A stretch of 64,000 nucleotides of DNA. It comes from Rhodoplanes serenus. Lineage in GTDB: Bacteria; Pseudomonadota; Alphaproteobacteria; Rhizobiales; Xanthobacteraceae. The position numbers and the translations under genes are program-made. The stretch spans positions 1 to 64,000 of the forward strand of contig WNKV01000020.1 of NCBI GenBank assembly GCA_009720755.1, in the 5' to 3' direction. Under the pieces are notes generated by a model. It was not told where the DNA came from. It made no database searches and saw nothing but the letters and a program-made list of their open reading frames with translations. The first letter of the stretch is position 1. Each line of letters begins with the position of its first letter. Below, piece after piece: positions 55,736-64,000 of the stretch.

Positions 55736-56063
55736 AGCCGGTCTCCGGTGTCGACCGGCGCGGACGGCGCGCGCCCTCCGTGCGGCGCCGCGTCCCGGCC
55801 GCCGGCGGCAGAGACCATGGATCGAATTCGAACGAAATCTGTAAGTCGTTCTTGAACTGAGCCTTTTATCCTTTTTCCGGGTCGCGCATCACGGAAACGT
55901 GACAACCCGGAGAGGAAACCATTCCCCTCTACGCGGGTTGTTGGCGCGAACGGGATGGTCGCGCACACCACGCTCCGACAGGCGAACCGGCCGGGCCAAC
56001 CGGCGGCATGAACCTCGGGACGGAACGCGGCGACCAACGGACAAGCACTCGGGAGGGGTCCCA
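55736..56063. other. Gap with a structured leader-like hairpin
   Basis: At 55877-55910 a two-part hairpin: outer CCGGGT / ACCCGG and inner TCACG / CGTGA closed by a GAAA tetraloop, 155 nt before the next start. It may be an RNA element of that gene or a regulator-binding dyad. Nothing else is recognised. Confidence 0.5.
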
Positions 56064-56273
56064 ATGAACAACGCTTCGCTCGCCACCGCCGATCGGATCA
56101 CTCACCTGAAGGTCGTCGTTCTGGCCCTCGTCGCCTCGATCGCCATCATGGTGATCGGCATCACCGCCCATGCGGTGGACGACAGCCGCGCCTATGGGGT
56201 CGCGTCGACCCCCGTGAAGGCCGGCAAGGCCGTGATGATGTCGACCAGCGAGACCCCCACCATCGTTCGCTGA
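56064..56273 (+). CDS. Small single-span membrane protein
   Basis: 69 residues; GGGAGGGG is 6 nt before the ATG. A hydrophobic segment (LKVVVLALVASIAIMVIGITAHA) follows a short polar head, then VDDSRAYGVASTPVKAGKAVMMSTSETPTIVR outside. I believe similar short proteins are widespread in the Nitrobacteraceae/Xanthobacteraceae; function unknown. Strong ribosome binding site suggests abundant expression. Confidence 0.7.
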   Translation: MNNASLATADRITHLKVVVLALVASIAIMVIGITAHAVDDSRAYGVASTPVKAGKAVMMSTSETPTIVR

Positions 56274-56421
56274 CTGGGTCCGCCGCCCCCGCGCCGCGCT
56301 TCGCCAGCCCCCCGGCGGACCGGCGCGTCGCAATCCCCCTTGCGAGACGGATCTCCCGATGGCCGGGCCCTGCGCCCGGCCATCGGCGTTTCCGCGCGGC
56401 GCAGCCGCGTTGTGACCTCTC

Positions 56422-57579
56422 TCAGCCCCCGCCCGGCGGCTCGGCCGGCAGCACCGGCACCGCCTCGACGGCGCGGCCCGAATAGCTCACCGGCCCGCTC
56501 GGCCCGTCGATCGGCGATCCCGCCGACGGCTCCAGCGACACCGCGTAGACGGCAGTCTCGATGATCTCCCGATCGAAGGCGGCGATCGCCGGCACGATCG
56601 TGAAGGTCTCCGGCCCCAGCAGCCCGAGCGAGCGCGGCGCCGGCAGCCGGTCCGACACCAGCCACAGCTCGTAACGCTTGTCGCCCTCGTCCTCGGGAGA
56701 CAGGCGACGCACCATCAGGCTCTTGCGGTCCGAATCCAGGGTGACGACGAAGGCCGGCGCGGTCCCGCCCGGTTGCAGCACCGCGATATGGCGGCCGGGC
56801 GCCGGCCCGGGCACCTCGACGGAGCGCACCACCTCGCGCGGCACCTCGACGAGCCGTGGCGACGGCCGCAACCCCATCGGCAGCAGGTCCGGCGCCAACG
56901 CCGCCAGCACCGTGAGCGTGGCGAGCGCGAGCGAGAAGGCGGCGAGACCCGCGGCGGCGCTGCGCCAGCCCTGGACGCGGCGCGCCAGCCGCGCCACCGC
57001 CGCGTCGTCGTCCGGCGGTCGCTCGGCATGAACCACCAGCGCCCGTTCCCGCGCCAGGGACGGCAGCGATCCACCGACTGATGGATCGTGCGACGGCTCG
57101 GGCGGCGGCTCGGGGGGCGGACCGATGAACGAGGGGTCGAGGGCAGACGATCCCGGCGCAGCAGGAGGTACGACAGCAGGAGGGGCGACCGACGGCGGAG
57201 GTGAAACGGCCGACGGCTGATCGGCGGACGCCAGACTTGCCGCGGGCGCCAAACCCACCGCAGGCGCCAGACCCGCCACGGGCGCGGCGCCCGCTACGGG
57301 CGTGGCGGGCGGGAGGCGCGCCGCGAGCCCGCCCCACAGCGCCGCCGGCGGCGGCACCGGCTCGACCATGGCGTGAAGCTCGCCGAGGCGTCGCTCCCAT
57401 GCCGCCACCTGGGCCGCGAAGGCCGGGTCGGTCGCCAGCAGGGCGGCCGCCGCGGCCCGCTCGCCGGCGTCGAGGGTGCCGAGCGCGTACTCGGCCGCGA
57501 GCCCGGCCCGGTCGTGGCCGGCCGCCCCGTCGGGCGCCCCACCAGGGTCTCGCGGCTGGCCGGGATCGCGGTCCGTCAT
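56422..57579 (-). CDS. Anti-sigma factor (RskA-like)
   Basis: 385 residues. The first ~80 contain an anti-sigma helical domain (HDRAGLAAEYALGTLDAGERAAAAALLATDPAFAAQVAAWERRLGELHAMVEP). A long Ala/Pro-rich linker, a membrane segment (GLAAFSLALATLTVLAALAP near 215) and a periplasmic RskA domain (LQPGGTAPAFVVTLD; KRYELWLVSDRLPAPRSLGLLG; FAVSLEP-like ending) follow. It would hold the ECF factor at the membrane. The start overlaps the sigma gene stop as ATGA. The linker, about 110 residues, is unusually long. Confidence 0.88.
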   Translation of the reverse strand: MTDRDPGQPRDPGGAPDGAAGHDRAGLAAEYALGTLDAGERAAAAALLATDPAFAAQVAAWERRLGELHAMVEPVPPPAALWGGLAARLPPATPVAGAAPVAGLAPAVGLAPAASLASADQPSAVSPPPSVAPPAVVPPAAPGSSALDPSFIGPPPEPPPEPSHDPSVGGSLPSLARERALVVHAERPPDDDAAVARLARRVQGWRSAAAGLAAFSLALATLTVLAALAPDLLPMGLRPSPRLVEVPREVVRSVEVPGPAPGRHIAVLQPGGTAPAFVVTLDSDRKSLMVRRLSPEDEGDKRYELWLVSDRLPAPRSLGLLGPETFTIVPAIAAFDREIIETAVYAVSLEPSAGSPIDGPSGPVSYSGRAVEAVPVLPAEPPGGG

Positions 57580-58217
57580 GGCCCGAGCCCGTCGCGGATC
57601 TCGGCGAGCGCCAGCCGGATGTCGCGGCGCACCGCCTCGGGCGAACGGTCGAAGGCGCGCGCCAGGGCGTCGCGGTCGAGCCCACCGAAATAGGCGAGCA
57701 GGATCATCCGCTGGCGGTCCGGCGGCAGGCGTCCGAGGCTGCCGAGCAGGCGCTCCAGCGCCGGCCCCACCGGCGGGCGCGACGGCGGCGGCTCGCCGGT
57801 GCTCGCCGGCGCGGACTCGGGTTCGGGGTCCGGATCGGAGTCGCGGCCGCCCCCGGGGCCGTCCGCCCCGATGGCCTCGGCGGCGTCCGGCTGGCCGTCC
57901 CTCTTCGGCGCGGCTGCGGTGTCGGGCATCGGCCTGTCGGACACCGGCCGGCGGGCGAGGTCGAGCGCGTGGCGGCGGGCGATCGCCACCATCCAGACCA
58001 GCGGATCGTCCCGACCCGGGGCAAATCCAGCGGCCTGCGACCAGATGGTCAGATAGGCGTCCTGGAGGGCCTCGCCGGCCCGGTCGGGCCGATCGAGGAT
58101 GCGCAGCACGATGCCGTAGAGCTTGGCCCGGGTCGCGCCATAGAGGCGCTCGAACGCCGCGACATCGCCCTTGGCGGTCGCGGCGAGCAGCCAGACCAGT
58201 TCGGCCGATGTCAGCAT
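57576..58217 (-). CDS. ECF-type RNA polymerase sigma factor
   Basis: 213 residues from the ATG at 58217. Sigma region 2 at about 10-80 (AAFERLYGATRAKLYGIVLRILDRPDRAGEALQDAYLTIW) and region 4 at about 155-210 (LGRLPPDRQRMILLAYFGGLDRDALARAFDRSPEAVRRDIRLALAEIR). Between them is an acidic, Pro/Asp-rich linker of about 60 residues, longer than usual. Coupled to the RskA-like gene, so it is of the SigK/ECF19-like kind with a membrane anti-sigma. Target promoters unknown. Confidence 0.88.
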   Translation of the reverse strand: MLTSAELVWLLAATAKGDVAAFERLYGATRAKLYGIVLRILDRPDRAGEALQDAYLTIWSQAAGFAPGRDDPLVWMVAIARRHALDLARRPVSDRPMPDTAAAPKRDGQPDAAEAIGADGPGGGRDSDPDPEPESAPASTGEPPPSRPPVGPALERLLGSLGRLPPDRQRMILLAYFGGLDRDALARAFDRSPEAVRRDIRLALAEIRDGLGP

Positions 58218-58293
58218 GCGGTCGAGCCCCCCGCACCGTCGGCGACGCGATGGACGGATTATACCAACGGCAGCACTCTCGGACTGCATCCTC

Positions 58294-58382
58294 CGTCATG
58301 GCCGGGCTTGTCCCGGCCATCCACGTCTTTGTTGCTCCTCGCCTTAAAGTCGTGGATGCCCGGCACAAGGCCGGGCATGACG
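58294..58382. repeat. Dispersed palindromic repeat (GTCATGGCCGGGCTTGT type)
   Basis: Left part GTCATGGCCGGGCTTGTCCC and right part ending GGCACAAGGCCGGGCATGAC pair over about 35 bp around an AT-richer loop. This is the repeat seen many times per genome in Bradyrhizobium, Rhodopseudomonas and relatives. It lies upstream of the sigma gene. Confidence 0.85.
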
Positions 58383-58434
58383 AGTCAGCATCAGCGGCCG
58401 TCGGCATTATGCGCGAACCGCGTCGTCCCGCAAA

Positions 58435-58476
58435 CTAGAGCGGAATCCGATCCAACCGGATCGGATTCCGCTCTAG
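58435..58476. repeat. Perfect 19-bp palindrome, 4-nt loop
   Basis: Left arm begins CTAGAGCGGAATCCGAT and the right arm is its exact complement, loop AACC. Another dispersed repeat or a strong bidirectional terminator. The rest of 58218-58600 holds no gene that I can support. Confidence 0.85.
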
Positions 58477-58600
58477 AGTCCTTGCGTGATCGCATTTTCG
58501 ACGGCGAACCGGATCCCACTTCGCCGAAGAATGCTCTACGGCCCGAGCGGCAGGGCCGCCCGGGCCGTGGAAGACCGGGTTGGTGGGCTCGGACGACCGC

Positions 58601-59017
58601 TCAGCCGGCGGCGCGCGCGGCGCGCAAGCCCGCAATCGAATCGAGTTCCGCCTGCTCGCGGGCAGCCTCGGCATGGCGATCGCGAAGCTGGTCGCGCTCG
58701 TCGAGCAGCTCGACCTTCTTCAGCTCCTCGAAGGATTCCTGGAGCGCCGCCCGCGCCTCCTCGAGCTGGCCGGACAGCTCGTCGGCGGATCGCTTGAGGT
58801 TCTCGCGCCGCTGCATGGCGGCCTTGGCATAGGTCGGGTAGGCGAAGTGGGCCGGATCGTGGACGCCGGCCCGGTCCTGCTCGACCTGGATCTCGCGGTC
58901 GAGATCACCCGCCATGCGCAGGAACTCGGCGATCATGGTCTCGATCTGCGCGACCTTGCGGCGGTTCTCGTCCACCTGAAACTTCTTGAGCCGAATGAGT
59001 GTATCGCGCGACTTCAT
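58601..59017 (-). CDS. fliJ: Flagellar export chaperone FliJ
   Basis: 138 residues, nearly all coiled coil, as expected for FliJ: SRDTLIRLKKFQVDENRRKVAQIETMIAEF at the start, AMQRRENLKRSADELSGQLEEARAALQESFEELKKVELLDERD near 70-110. It contacts the FliI hexamer and FlhA. Lies 90 bp downstream of fliI in the same direction. Confidence 0.92.
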   Translation of the reverse strand: MKSRDTLIRLKKFQVDENRRKVAQIETMIAEFLRMAGDLDREIQVEQDRAGVHDPAHFAYPTYAKAAMQRRENLKRSADELSGQLEEARAALQESFEELKKVELLDERDQLRDRHAEAAREQAELDSIAGLRAARAAG

Positions 59018-59107
59018 CGACTGTTACTCCCCAGAAGCCCGAGCGCGCAGCCTCGATCGCCAGGGCCGAGAGCCGCTCCAACACGGCGCCATTGTCGGGG
59101 CACAATC

Positions 59108-60430
59108 TTAGTTTTCGGTTTCCGTGTCCGAGAGGATTTGCTCGAGCCTCCGATAGCCTTCCGCCAGCGAGGTGGCGTCCGTCTTGGCCTGGGACAGAAA
59201 GGCTTGCAGCGGGTCGTTGAGGCGGATCGCCTCGTCCACCTCGGCACTCGATCCCGGCCGATAGGCGCCGAGCCGGATCAGCTCCTCCATGTCCGCATAG
59301 GTCGCCATCACGCGCCGCGCCCGCATCACCACCGGCAGATACTCCGGATCGCACGACCTGGGCATGGTCCGCGACACGGACTTGAGCACGTTGATGGCCG
59401 GGTAGCGGCCGCGCTCCGCGATGGCGCGCTCCATCACGATATGGCCGTCCAGAATGCCGCGGACCGCATCCGCCACCGGCTCGTTGTGGTCGTCGCCGTC
59501 CACCAGCACCGTGAAGATGCCGGTGATCGCCCCCGCCCCTGCCCCCGGGCCGGCCCGCTCCAGAAGGCGCGGCAGCTCGGTGAACACCGTCGGCGTGTAG
59601 CCCTTGGAGGTCGGCGGCTCGCCGGCCGAAAGGCCGATCTCGCGTTGCGCCATGGCGAAGCGGGTGACCGAATCCATCAGCACCAGGACGCTTTTTCCCT
59701 CGTCGCGGAAATACTCGGCGATGGCGAGGGTCAGATAGGCGGCCTGGCGGCGCATCAGCGCCGGCTCGTCCGAGGTGGCCACCACCACGACCGAGCGGGC
59801 GAGGCCCTCGGGCCCGAGATCGTCCTGGAGGAACTCCTGCACCTCGCGGCCGCGCTCGCCGACCAGCCCGATCACCGAGACGTCGGCATCGACGTTGCGG
59901 GCCAGCATCGACAGCAGCACCGATTTGCCGACGCCGGAGCCGGCGAAGATGCCCATGCGCTGGCCGCGGCAGCAGGTGATGAAGGTGTTGAGGGCGCGCA
60001 CCCCGAGATCGATGGGGCCGCCGACCCGTTGACGGGCATGCGCCGAGGGCGGGCTGTTGCGGAAGCGGCAGGGCGTGGGCCCCGGCGGCAGGGGCCCCAG
60101 CCCATCCACCGGCTCGCCCAGCGCGTTGACCACCCGGCCGAGCCAGCCGACCGACGGCCGCACCGTCGCATGCGACGACATCACCAGGGCGCGGCAGCCG
60201 CGCCGCACCCCTTCGAGGGCCGCGAACGGCATCAGGAGCGCATGGTCACCCGAGAAGCCGACCACCTCGCAGGGAATCGCCCGGCCGGCGGTCTCGACAC
60301 CGACCCGCGCGCCGACCGACATGGCGTGCAGCGGCCCGGCGACCTCGACCATCAGGCCGCGCACCCCGACCACCCGGCCGTAGACCTCGACCTCGTCGAT
60401 CTCGGCGATCTGGTCGGCGAGCTGCCTCAC
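59108..60430 (-). CDS. fliI: Flagellum-specific ATPase FliI
   Basis: 440 residues from a GTG at 60430, chosen because GGAG lies 7 nt upstream and the length equals the family norm; the frame is open 30 codons further. Walker A AGSGVGKS near 162, ERGREV near 191, Walker [20 protein letters not shown] near 245, and the SRTMP segment near 358. It energises or loads substrates for the export gate. Together with FliJ and FlhA it marks this region as a flagellar locus. Confidence 0.93.
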   Translation of the reverse strand: MRQLADQIAEIDEVEVYGRVVGVRGLMVEVAGPLHAMSVGARVGVETAGRAIPCEVVGFSGDHALLMPFAALEGVRRGCRALVMSSHATVRPSVGWLGRVVNALGEPVDGLGPLPPGPTPCRFRNSPPSAHARQRVGGPIDLGVRALNTFITCCRGQRMGIFAGSGVGKSVLLSMLARNVDADVSVIGLVGERGREVQEFLQDDLGPEGLARSVVVVATSDEPALMRRQAAYLTLAIAEYFRDEGKSVLVLMDSVTRFAMAQREIGLSAGEPPTSKGYTPTVFTELPRLLERAGPGAGAGAITGIFTVLVDGDDHNEPVADAVRGILDGHIVMERAIAERGRYPAINVLKSVSRTMPRSCDPEYLPVVMRARRVMATYADMEELIRLGAYRPGSSAEVDEAIRLNDPLQAFLSQAKTDATSLAEGYRRLEQILSDTETEN

Positions 60431-60914
60431 AGGCCGGCTCCAGCCGGCGGGCCGGCTTCGGCCAAGAGACGGGCGGCCACTTCGGCACGGGTCGGACCCG
60501 CGACATTGGTACGGAGCCACCTCCCGCGCCGCGTGCAGGCCACCAGGGCCGCCATTCGGGCAGATGAGGACATCGCCTTAACTCCGTGTTTACCCAGAGC
60601 GTTAATCATTGAATCACCGTCCTCGGGGTCCCTGTCCGGCGTGCGGCTCATGGCCGCCGGAGGTGAGTCAATTGAGTCGGTTACGGCCAGATCCTAAAGT
60701 GGAATGTGAGACAGACCGTGCAAAGAAAACCGACCTGTCGCAACATTTTAGGCCGATTCTGGCGGGCCTGCCCAGCACCGTCTTGCGCACCGGAATCAGA
60801 CTTTGTTAATGGTTGCTCGTTAACCTTTCGAATCAGTTGGGTCCCGAGGCGTCAGAGTTGGCCTCCAGTACGGCGGGCCGCCCTCAATCCGACGCGGCAT
60901 GGAAGGGGACTGGC
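60431..60914. promoter_or_regulatory. Divergent regulatory region, fliI / ctrA
   Basis: TTAACTCCGTGTTTA at 60578-60592 is a one-mismatch CtrA box (TTAA-N7-TTAA). GANTC sites lie at 60611, 60665, 60674, 60793 and 60830, five in 225 bp, as expected for CcrM-sensitive control of ctrA. TTAATGGTTGCTCGTTAACC at 60806-60825 may be another CtrA-related site with wider spacing. A minus-strand frame of 74 codons (60427-60651) overlaps the fliI GTG by 4 bp; I cannot confirm it as a gene. Confidence 0.6.
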
Positions 60915-61616
60915 ATGCGCGTTCTCCTGATCGAAGACGACAGCGCGACGGCGCAATCCATCGAGTTGATGCTGAAGTCGGAGAGCTTCAACGTCTACAC
61001 GACCGATCTCGGCGAAGAGGGCGTCGATCTCGGCAAGCTCTACGACTACGACATCATCCTGCTGGATCTGAACCTGCCGGACATGTCGGGCTTCGAGGTG
61101 CTGCGAGCGCTGCGGGTCTCCAAGGTCAAGACGCCGATCCTGATCCTCTCCGGCCTCGCCGGCATCGAGGACAAGGTGAAGGGTCTCGGCTTCGGCGCCG
61201 ACGACTACATGACCAAGCCGTTCCACAAGGACGAGCTGGTGGCCCGCATCCACGCCATCGTGCGGCGCTCCAAGGGACACGCCCAGTCGGTCATCCAGAC
61301 CGGCGATCTCGTCGTCAATCTCGACACCAAGACGGTCGAGGTCGGCGGCCAGCGGGTGCATCTCACCGGCAAGGAGTACCAGATGCTGGAGCTCCTCAGC
61401 CTACGCAAGGGCACGACGCTGACCAAGGAGATGTTCCTCAATCATCTCTACGGCGGCATGGACGAGCCCGAGCTGAAGATCATCGACGTCTTCATCTGCA
61501 AGCTGCGCAAGAAGCTCGCCAACGCATCGCAGGGCCGCAACTATATCGAGACGGTGTGGGGCCGCGGCTACGTCTTGCGCGAGCCCTCCGACGACGAGGC
61601 GCGCATCGCCATCTGA
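60915..61616 (+). CDS. ctrA: Cell-cycle response regulator CtrA
   Basis: 233 residues. Receiver domain 1-117: [11 protein letters not shown] with the acidic pocket, phosphoacceptor Asp in [17 protein letters not shown] near 51, lysine in [17 protein letters not shown] near 104. OmpR-type DNA-binding domain 125-225: [54 protein letters not shown], nearly the canonical CtrA sequence. It controls flagellar, chemotaxis, pilus and division genes. Short non-Caulobacter tail ending EARIAI. Followed by a clear terminator. Confidence 0.97.
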   Translation: MRVLLIEDDSATAQSIELMLKSESFNVYTTDLGEEGVDLGKLYDYDIILLDLNLPDMSGFEVLRALRVSKVKTPILILSGLAGIEDKVKGLGFGADDYMTKPFHKDELVARIHAIVRRSKGHAQSVIQTGDLVVNLDTKTVEVGGQRVHLTGKEYQMLELLSLRKGTTLTKEMFLNHLYGGMDEPELKIIDVFICKLRKKLANASQGRNYIETVWGRGYVLREPSDDEARIAI

Positions 61617-61716
61617 TCGCGACGGCGCCGGCCTGCCCGGCCCCTCGCCCCCCCCGAGGATTTCGGAGTTTTCCGCGGAGCCGTGGGCTCTCCTCCCGAA
61701 CTCGGACACTTCCGAA

Positions 61717-61741
61717 CCCCGCCGTGAATGGCGGGGTTTTT
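61717..61741 (+). terminator. Rho-independent terminator of ctrA
   Basis: Stem CCCCGCC / GGCGGGG, loop GTGAAT, followed by TTTTT (then GTTTG), 100 bp after the ctrA stop. Confidence 0.88.
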
Positions 61742-62088
61742 GTTTGGGCCGGGGCACTTCGAGCGAGAGCACACGTCGTCGAGAGCAACCGCGGATGGTG
61801 ATGCGCGAGCCGGCCGCCGGCGTCACTCGTCCCACATCCCGATGCCGAGAAAGAGGTTGTCGACCGCGACGGGCCGGAACGTTCCGGCTCTGCAATCTTG
61901 GATGAATCTCCACAGCCTCTGCAATCGATTCACTTCGACGATGCGAATCGAAAACGGCCCCGGCGCCCGCCGGGCACCGAGGCCGTGATGTCATCGATCG
62001 GCGGGCGGCGCGGCGGCCGGTCGTTGCCGAATGTCCTGGCCGGAATGTCCTAGCCGGAGGTCCTGGCCGGAGGCCCTCCCCGGAGCCC
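61742..62088. other. Intergenic between convergent ctrA and cheR
   Basis: No gene. GGCCTCGG-type GC stem at 61955-61984 (GGCGCCCGCCGGGCACC) and tandem CTGGCCGGA/CCTAGCCGGA repeats at 62035-62075 are the only structure; some may end cheR transcription. Confidence 0.45.
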
Positions 62089-62979
62089 TCAGCGGGCGGC
62101 GCCGAAATTGGCGGCGAGCCGCTGGGTTGCCGAGAAGCCGACAGCTCCCGTCTTGGCCGCACCGGACGCCGGGTTCGGCGCATAGACGCCGCGCTGGTCC
62201 GGCACCGGCTTGAAGGCATCGGTGAGCCCGACCACCGTCTCGGCCGCGCCGAGCACCAGAAAGCCGTCCGGCTCGACGACCTTGCGGATGCGCTCCATCA
62301 CGTCGATCTTGGCGACCTGATCGAAATAGATCAGCACGTTGCGACAGAACACCACGTCGAACGGGCCGAGGCTGGTGAAGTCGCCGAGCAGGTTGAGCGG
62401 CCGGTACTGCACCATGGAGCGGATCTCGGAGGAGATCTGCCAGGTCTCGCCGATCTGCGTGAAGTACTTCAGCAGCATCTGGATCGGCAGGCCGCGCTGC
62501 ACCTCGAACTGGCTGTAGATGCCGGCCTTGGCCTTGTCGAGCACCTCCATGGACAGATCGGTGGCGACGATCTCGACGCGCCAGCCGTCGAGCCGCGGGC
62601 CCATGTCCTTGAGGCACATCGCGAGCGAGTACGGCTCCTGGCCGGTGGAGGCGGCGGCGCACCAGATGCGCAGTCGGCGACGGCTCTCGCGAGCGGCGAG
62701 CAGCGACGGCACGATCGACTGCCGGAAGTGATCGAACGGCACCTTGTCGCGCAGGAAGAAGGTCTCGTTGGTGGTCATCGCCTCGACCACCGCGACGGTC
62801 AGGTTCTCGGCGCCGGGCGCCTTGAGCTTCTGGACCAGCTCGCTGAGCGAGGCGAGCCCGTTCTTGCGGGCGACCGGCAGCAGGCGGCTCTCGACCAGAT
62901 ATTCCTTGTCGGCGGAGAGCACGAGGCCGGAGCGATCCTTGAGAAGCCGGCGCAGGAAGTCGTAATCGAACGGCGTCAC
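62089..62979 (-). CDS. cheR: Chemotaxis methyltransferase CheR
   Basis: 296 residues with a GTG start at 62979 overlapping the cheB stop (GTGA). N-terminal helical domain ([34 protein letters not shown]), TNETFFLRD near 93, SAM motif [18 protein letters not shown] near 126-143, ATDLS near 162, [14 protein letters not shown] near 221 with the CRN-IYF signature. It methylates glutamates of chemoreceptors. The C-terminus has an extra ~25 residues ([22 protein letters not shown]). Confidence 0.95.
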   Translation of the reverse strand: MTPFDYDFLRRLLKDRSGLVLSADKEYLVESRLLPVARKNGLASLSELVQKLKAPGAENLTVAVVEAMTTNETFFLRDKVPFDHFRQSIVPSLLAARESRRRLRIWCAAASTGQEPYSLAMCLKDMGPRLDGWRVEIVATDLSMEVLDKAKAGIYSQFEVQRGLPIQMLLKYFTQIGETWQISSEIRSMVQYRPLNLLGDFTSLGPFDVVFCRNVLIYFDQVAKIDVMERIRKVVEPDGFLVLGAAETVVGLTDAFKPVPDQRGVYAPNPASGAAKTGAVGFSATQRLAANFGAAR

Positions 62980-64000
62980 GAGCGCTCTCCCGAGAAGACA
63001 CGAGTTACTTTCGACGCGATCTGTGCGAGCGGCAGGATGGCAGCGCACAGGCCGGCCTGGGCGACCGCTCCGGGCATGCCCCACACCACGCTGCTGGCTT
63101 CGTCCTGCGCGATGACGCTGCCGCCGGCGGCAACCAGATCGGCCGCACCGCGGGCCCCGTCGGAGCCCATGCCGGTGAGGATCACGGCGAGGGTCGCGGC
63201 GCCCCACACCTGCGCGGCGGAGGTCAGCAGCGGATCGACCGCCGGCTTGCAGAAGTTCACCAACGGACCGTCTTGCAGCACGATCACCGGGCCGCCATCG
63301 CGCCGCGCCACCTGCATGTGGAGGGCGCCAGGCGCCACGTAGACACGACCGGCCACCACCGGCTCGCCATCCTGTCCCTCGCGCACCGTCCGGCCGCTGG
63401 CGCGGCTGAGGTGCTCGGCCAGGATCGTCGTGAAGGTCGGAGGCATGTGCTGGGTGATCAGCACCGGCACCTTGTCGATGACGCTGCCGAGACGGCCCAC
63501 CACCTCGTTGAGCGCCTGCGGGCCGCCGGTCGAGGACCCGATCAGCAGCACGCGCGGAATGGTCGGCGACAGTGTCCGGAGCTTGCAGGTCGGCGGCTTG
63601 TCGACGACCGGCGGAACGATGCGGCCCGCCGTCGGCCGCTCGTCCGAGCTCGGAGCCGGGGCGGCCGGACGAAAGCCGCGCTGACGGCGGCGGCGCTGGC
63701 CGAGATTGCGGACCTTCTCGACCAGATCGCGCCGGAAATCGGCCGACGTCGTGACGCCGCGATTGGTCTCCGGCTTCGGGATGTAGTCGGCGGCGCCGAG
63801 CGACAGCGCCTTCAGGCTGATCTCGGCGTTGTGGCGCGTCAGCGTCGACGCCATGATGACGACGAGGTCGCGCTTCTTGGCGAGCAGCAGCGGCAGCGCC
63901 GAGATGCCGTCGAGCACCGGCATCTCGATGTCCAAGATGGCGACGTCGGGATCGAGCCGCTCGACCTGGTCGACCGCTTCCCGGCCGGTGCGCAGCGAGG
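62976..64000 (-). CDS. cheB: Chemotaxis methylesterase CheB, 5' end outside the window
   Basis: Partial: the frame enters from beyond 64000. Receiver part has the phosphoacceptor in [14 protein letters not shown] and ADYIPKPE with the conserved lysine. After a basic linker ([12 protein letters not shown]) comes the methylesterase domain: [13 protein letters not shown] with the catalytic serine, [10 protein letters not shown] with the histidine, and [14 protein letters not shown] with the aspartate. It removes methyl groups from receptors when phosphorylated by CheA. Coupled to cheR downstream. Confidence 0.95.
   Translation of the reverse strand, partial: SLRTGREAVDQVERLDPDVAILDIEMPVLDGISALPLLLAKKRDLVVIMASTLTRHNAEISLKALSLGAADYIPKPETNRGVTTSADFRRDLVEKVRNLGQRRRRQRGFRPAAPAPSSDERPTAGRIVPPVVDKPPTCKLRTLSPTIPRVLLIGSSTGGPQALNEVVGRLGSVIDKVPVLITQHMPPTFTTILAEHLSRASGRTVREGQDGEPVVAGRVYVAPGALHMQVARRDGGPVIVLQDGPLVNFCKPAVDPLLTSAAQVWGAATLAVILTGMGSDGARGAADLVAAGGSVIAQDEASSVVWGMPGAVAQAGLCAAILPLAQIASKVTRVFSGERS

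Overview
The window is high-GC chromosomal DNA of an alphaproteobacterium, most likely of the order Hyphomicrobiales (Rhizobiales; a Rhodoplanes/Xanthobacteraceae-like relative is my inference). Reasons: CtrA beside a flagellar/chemotaxis locus with GANTC sites upstream, a tRNA-His with discriminator A73 and no encoded G-1, a fused MrpA/MrpB antiporter subunit, and dispersed palindromes of the kind common in this order.

Layout. 0.5-14.6 kb: tRNA-His, a ParA-like ATPase, a large YfhO-like membrane protein, a complete Mrp (Pha) Na+/H+ or K+/H+ antiporter operon (A/B-C-D-E-F-G), and a cobalamin block: btuCDF behind a B12 riboswitch, convergent with cbiB/cobD. 14.7-26.8 kb: an accessory catabolic cluster (DUF6282-like hydrolase, cupin, HpcH/HpaI aldolase, ACS-type MFS transporter, IclR regulator, dihydroorotate-dehydrogenase-like enzyme, two orphan Bug receptors, HutC-type GntR regulator, maleate-isomerase/Asp-Glu racemase relative, FAD monooxygenase). 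Two similar 20-bp dyads there look like operators of the GntR protein. 27.4-28.4 kb: a small hypothetical gene and a ParE-type toxin/antitoxin pair whose toxin frame runs on past its normal end.

28,417-51,958 is an integrated element of about 23.5 kb, bounded by 54-bp direct repeats of the 3' part of tRNA-Lys(CTT); the intact tRNA is at the right end next to a tyrosine integrase and an AlpA/Xis-like gene. It looks like a former plasmid with two replication modules (a rolling-circle-type Rep with a possible ssDNA-binding protein, and a DnaA-N/RPA-type RepA with eight 19-bp iterons plus ParA and a ribbon-helix-helix protein). Integrase carries two frameshifts and RepA one, so the element appears stranded unless these are sequence errors.

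Its cargo is rich in apparent defence and toxin genes: (i) a minus-strand operon coupling a serine recombinase, an Abi_C-type abortive-infection protein, a free-standing WGR-domain protein, a SIR2-domain protein and a ParB-fold-like protein; (ii) a second minus-strand operon of two small proteins, a TIR-like (PF10137/Cap12-type) protein and an AlbA_2/Schlafen-type protein; (iii) an XRE-ImmA/IrrE plus PIN pair; (iv) HicAB; (v) a PD-(D/E)XK-like protein beside an unknown gene. Modules (i) and (ii) both centre on a predicted NAD+-consuming domain and are the best candidates for undescribed systems.

From 52 kb the chromosome resumes: a Spy/CpxP-like periplasmic protein, flhA, a small membrane protein, an ECF sigma/anti-sigma pair, fliJ, fliI, ctrA, cheR and a cheB cut by the window edge.
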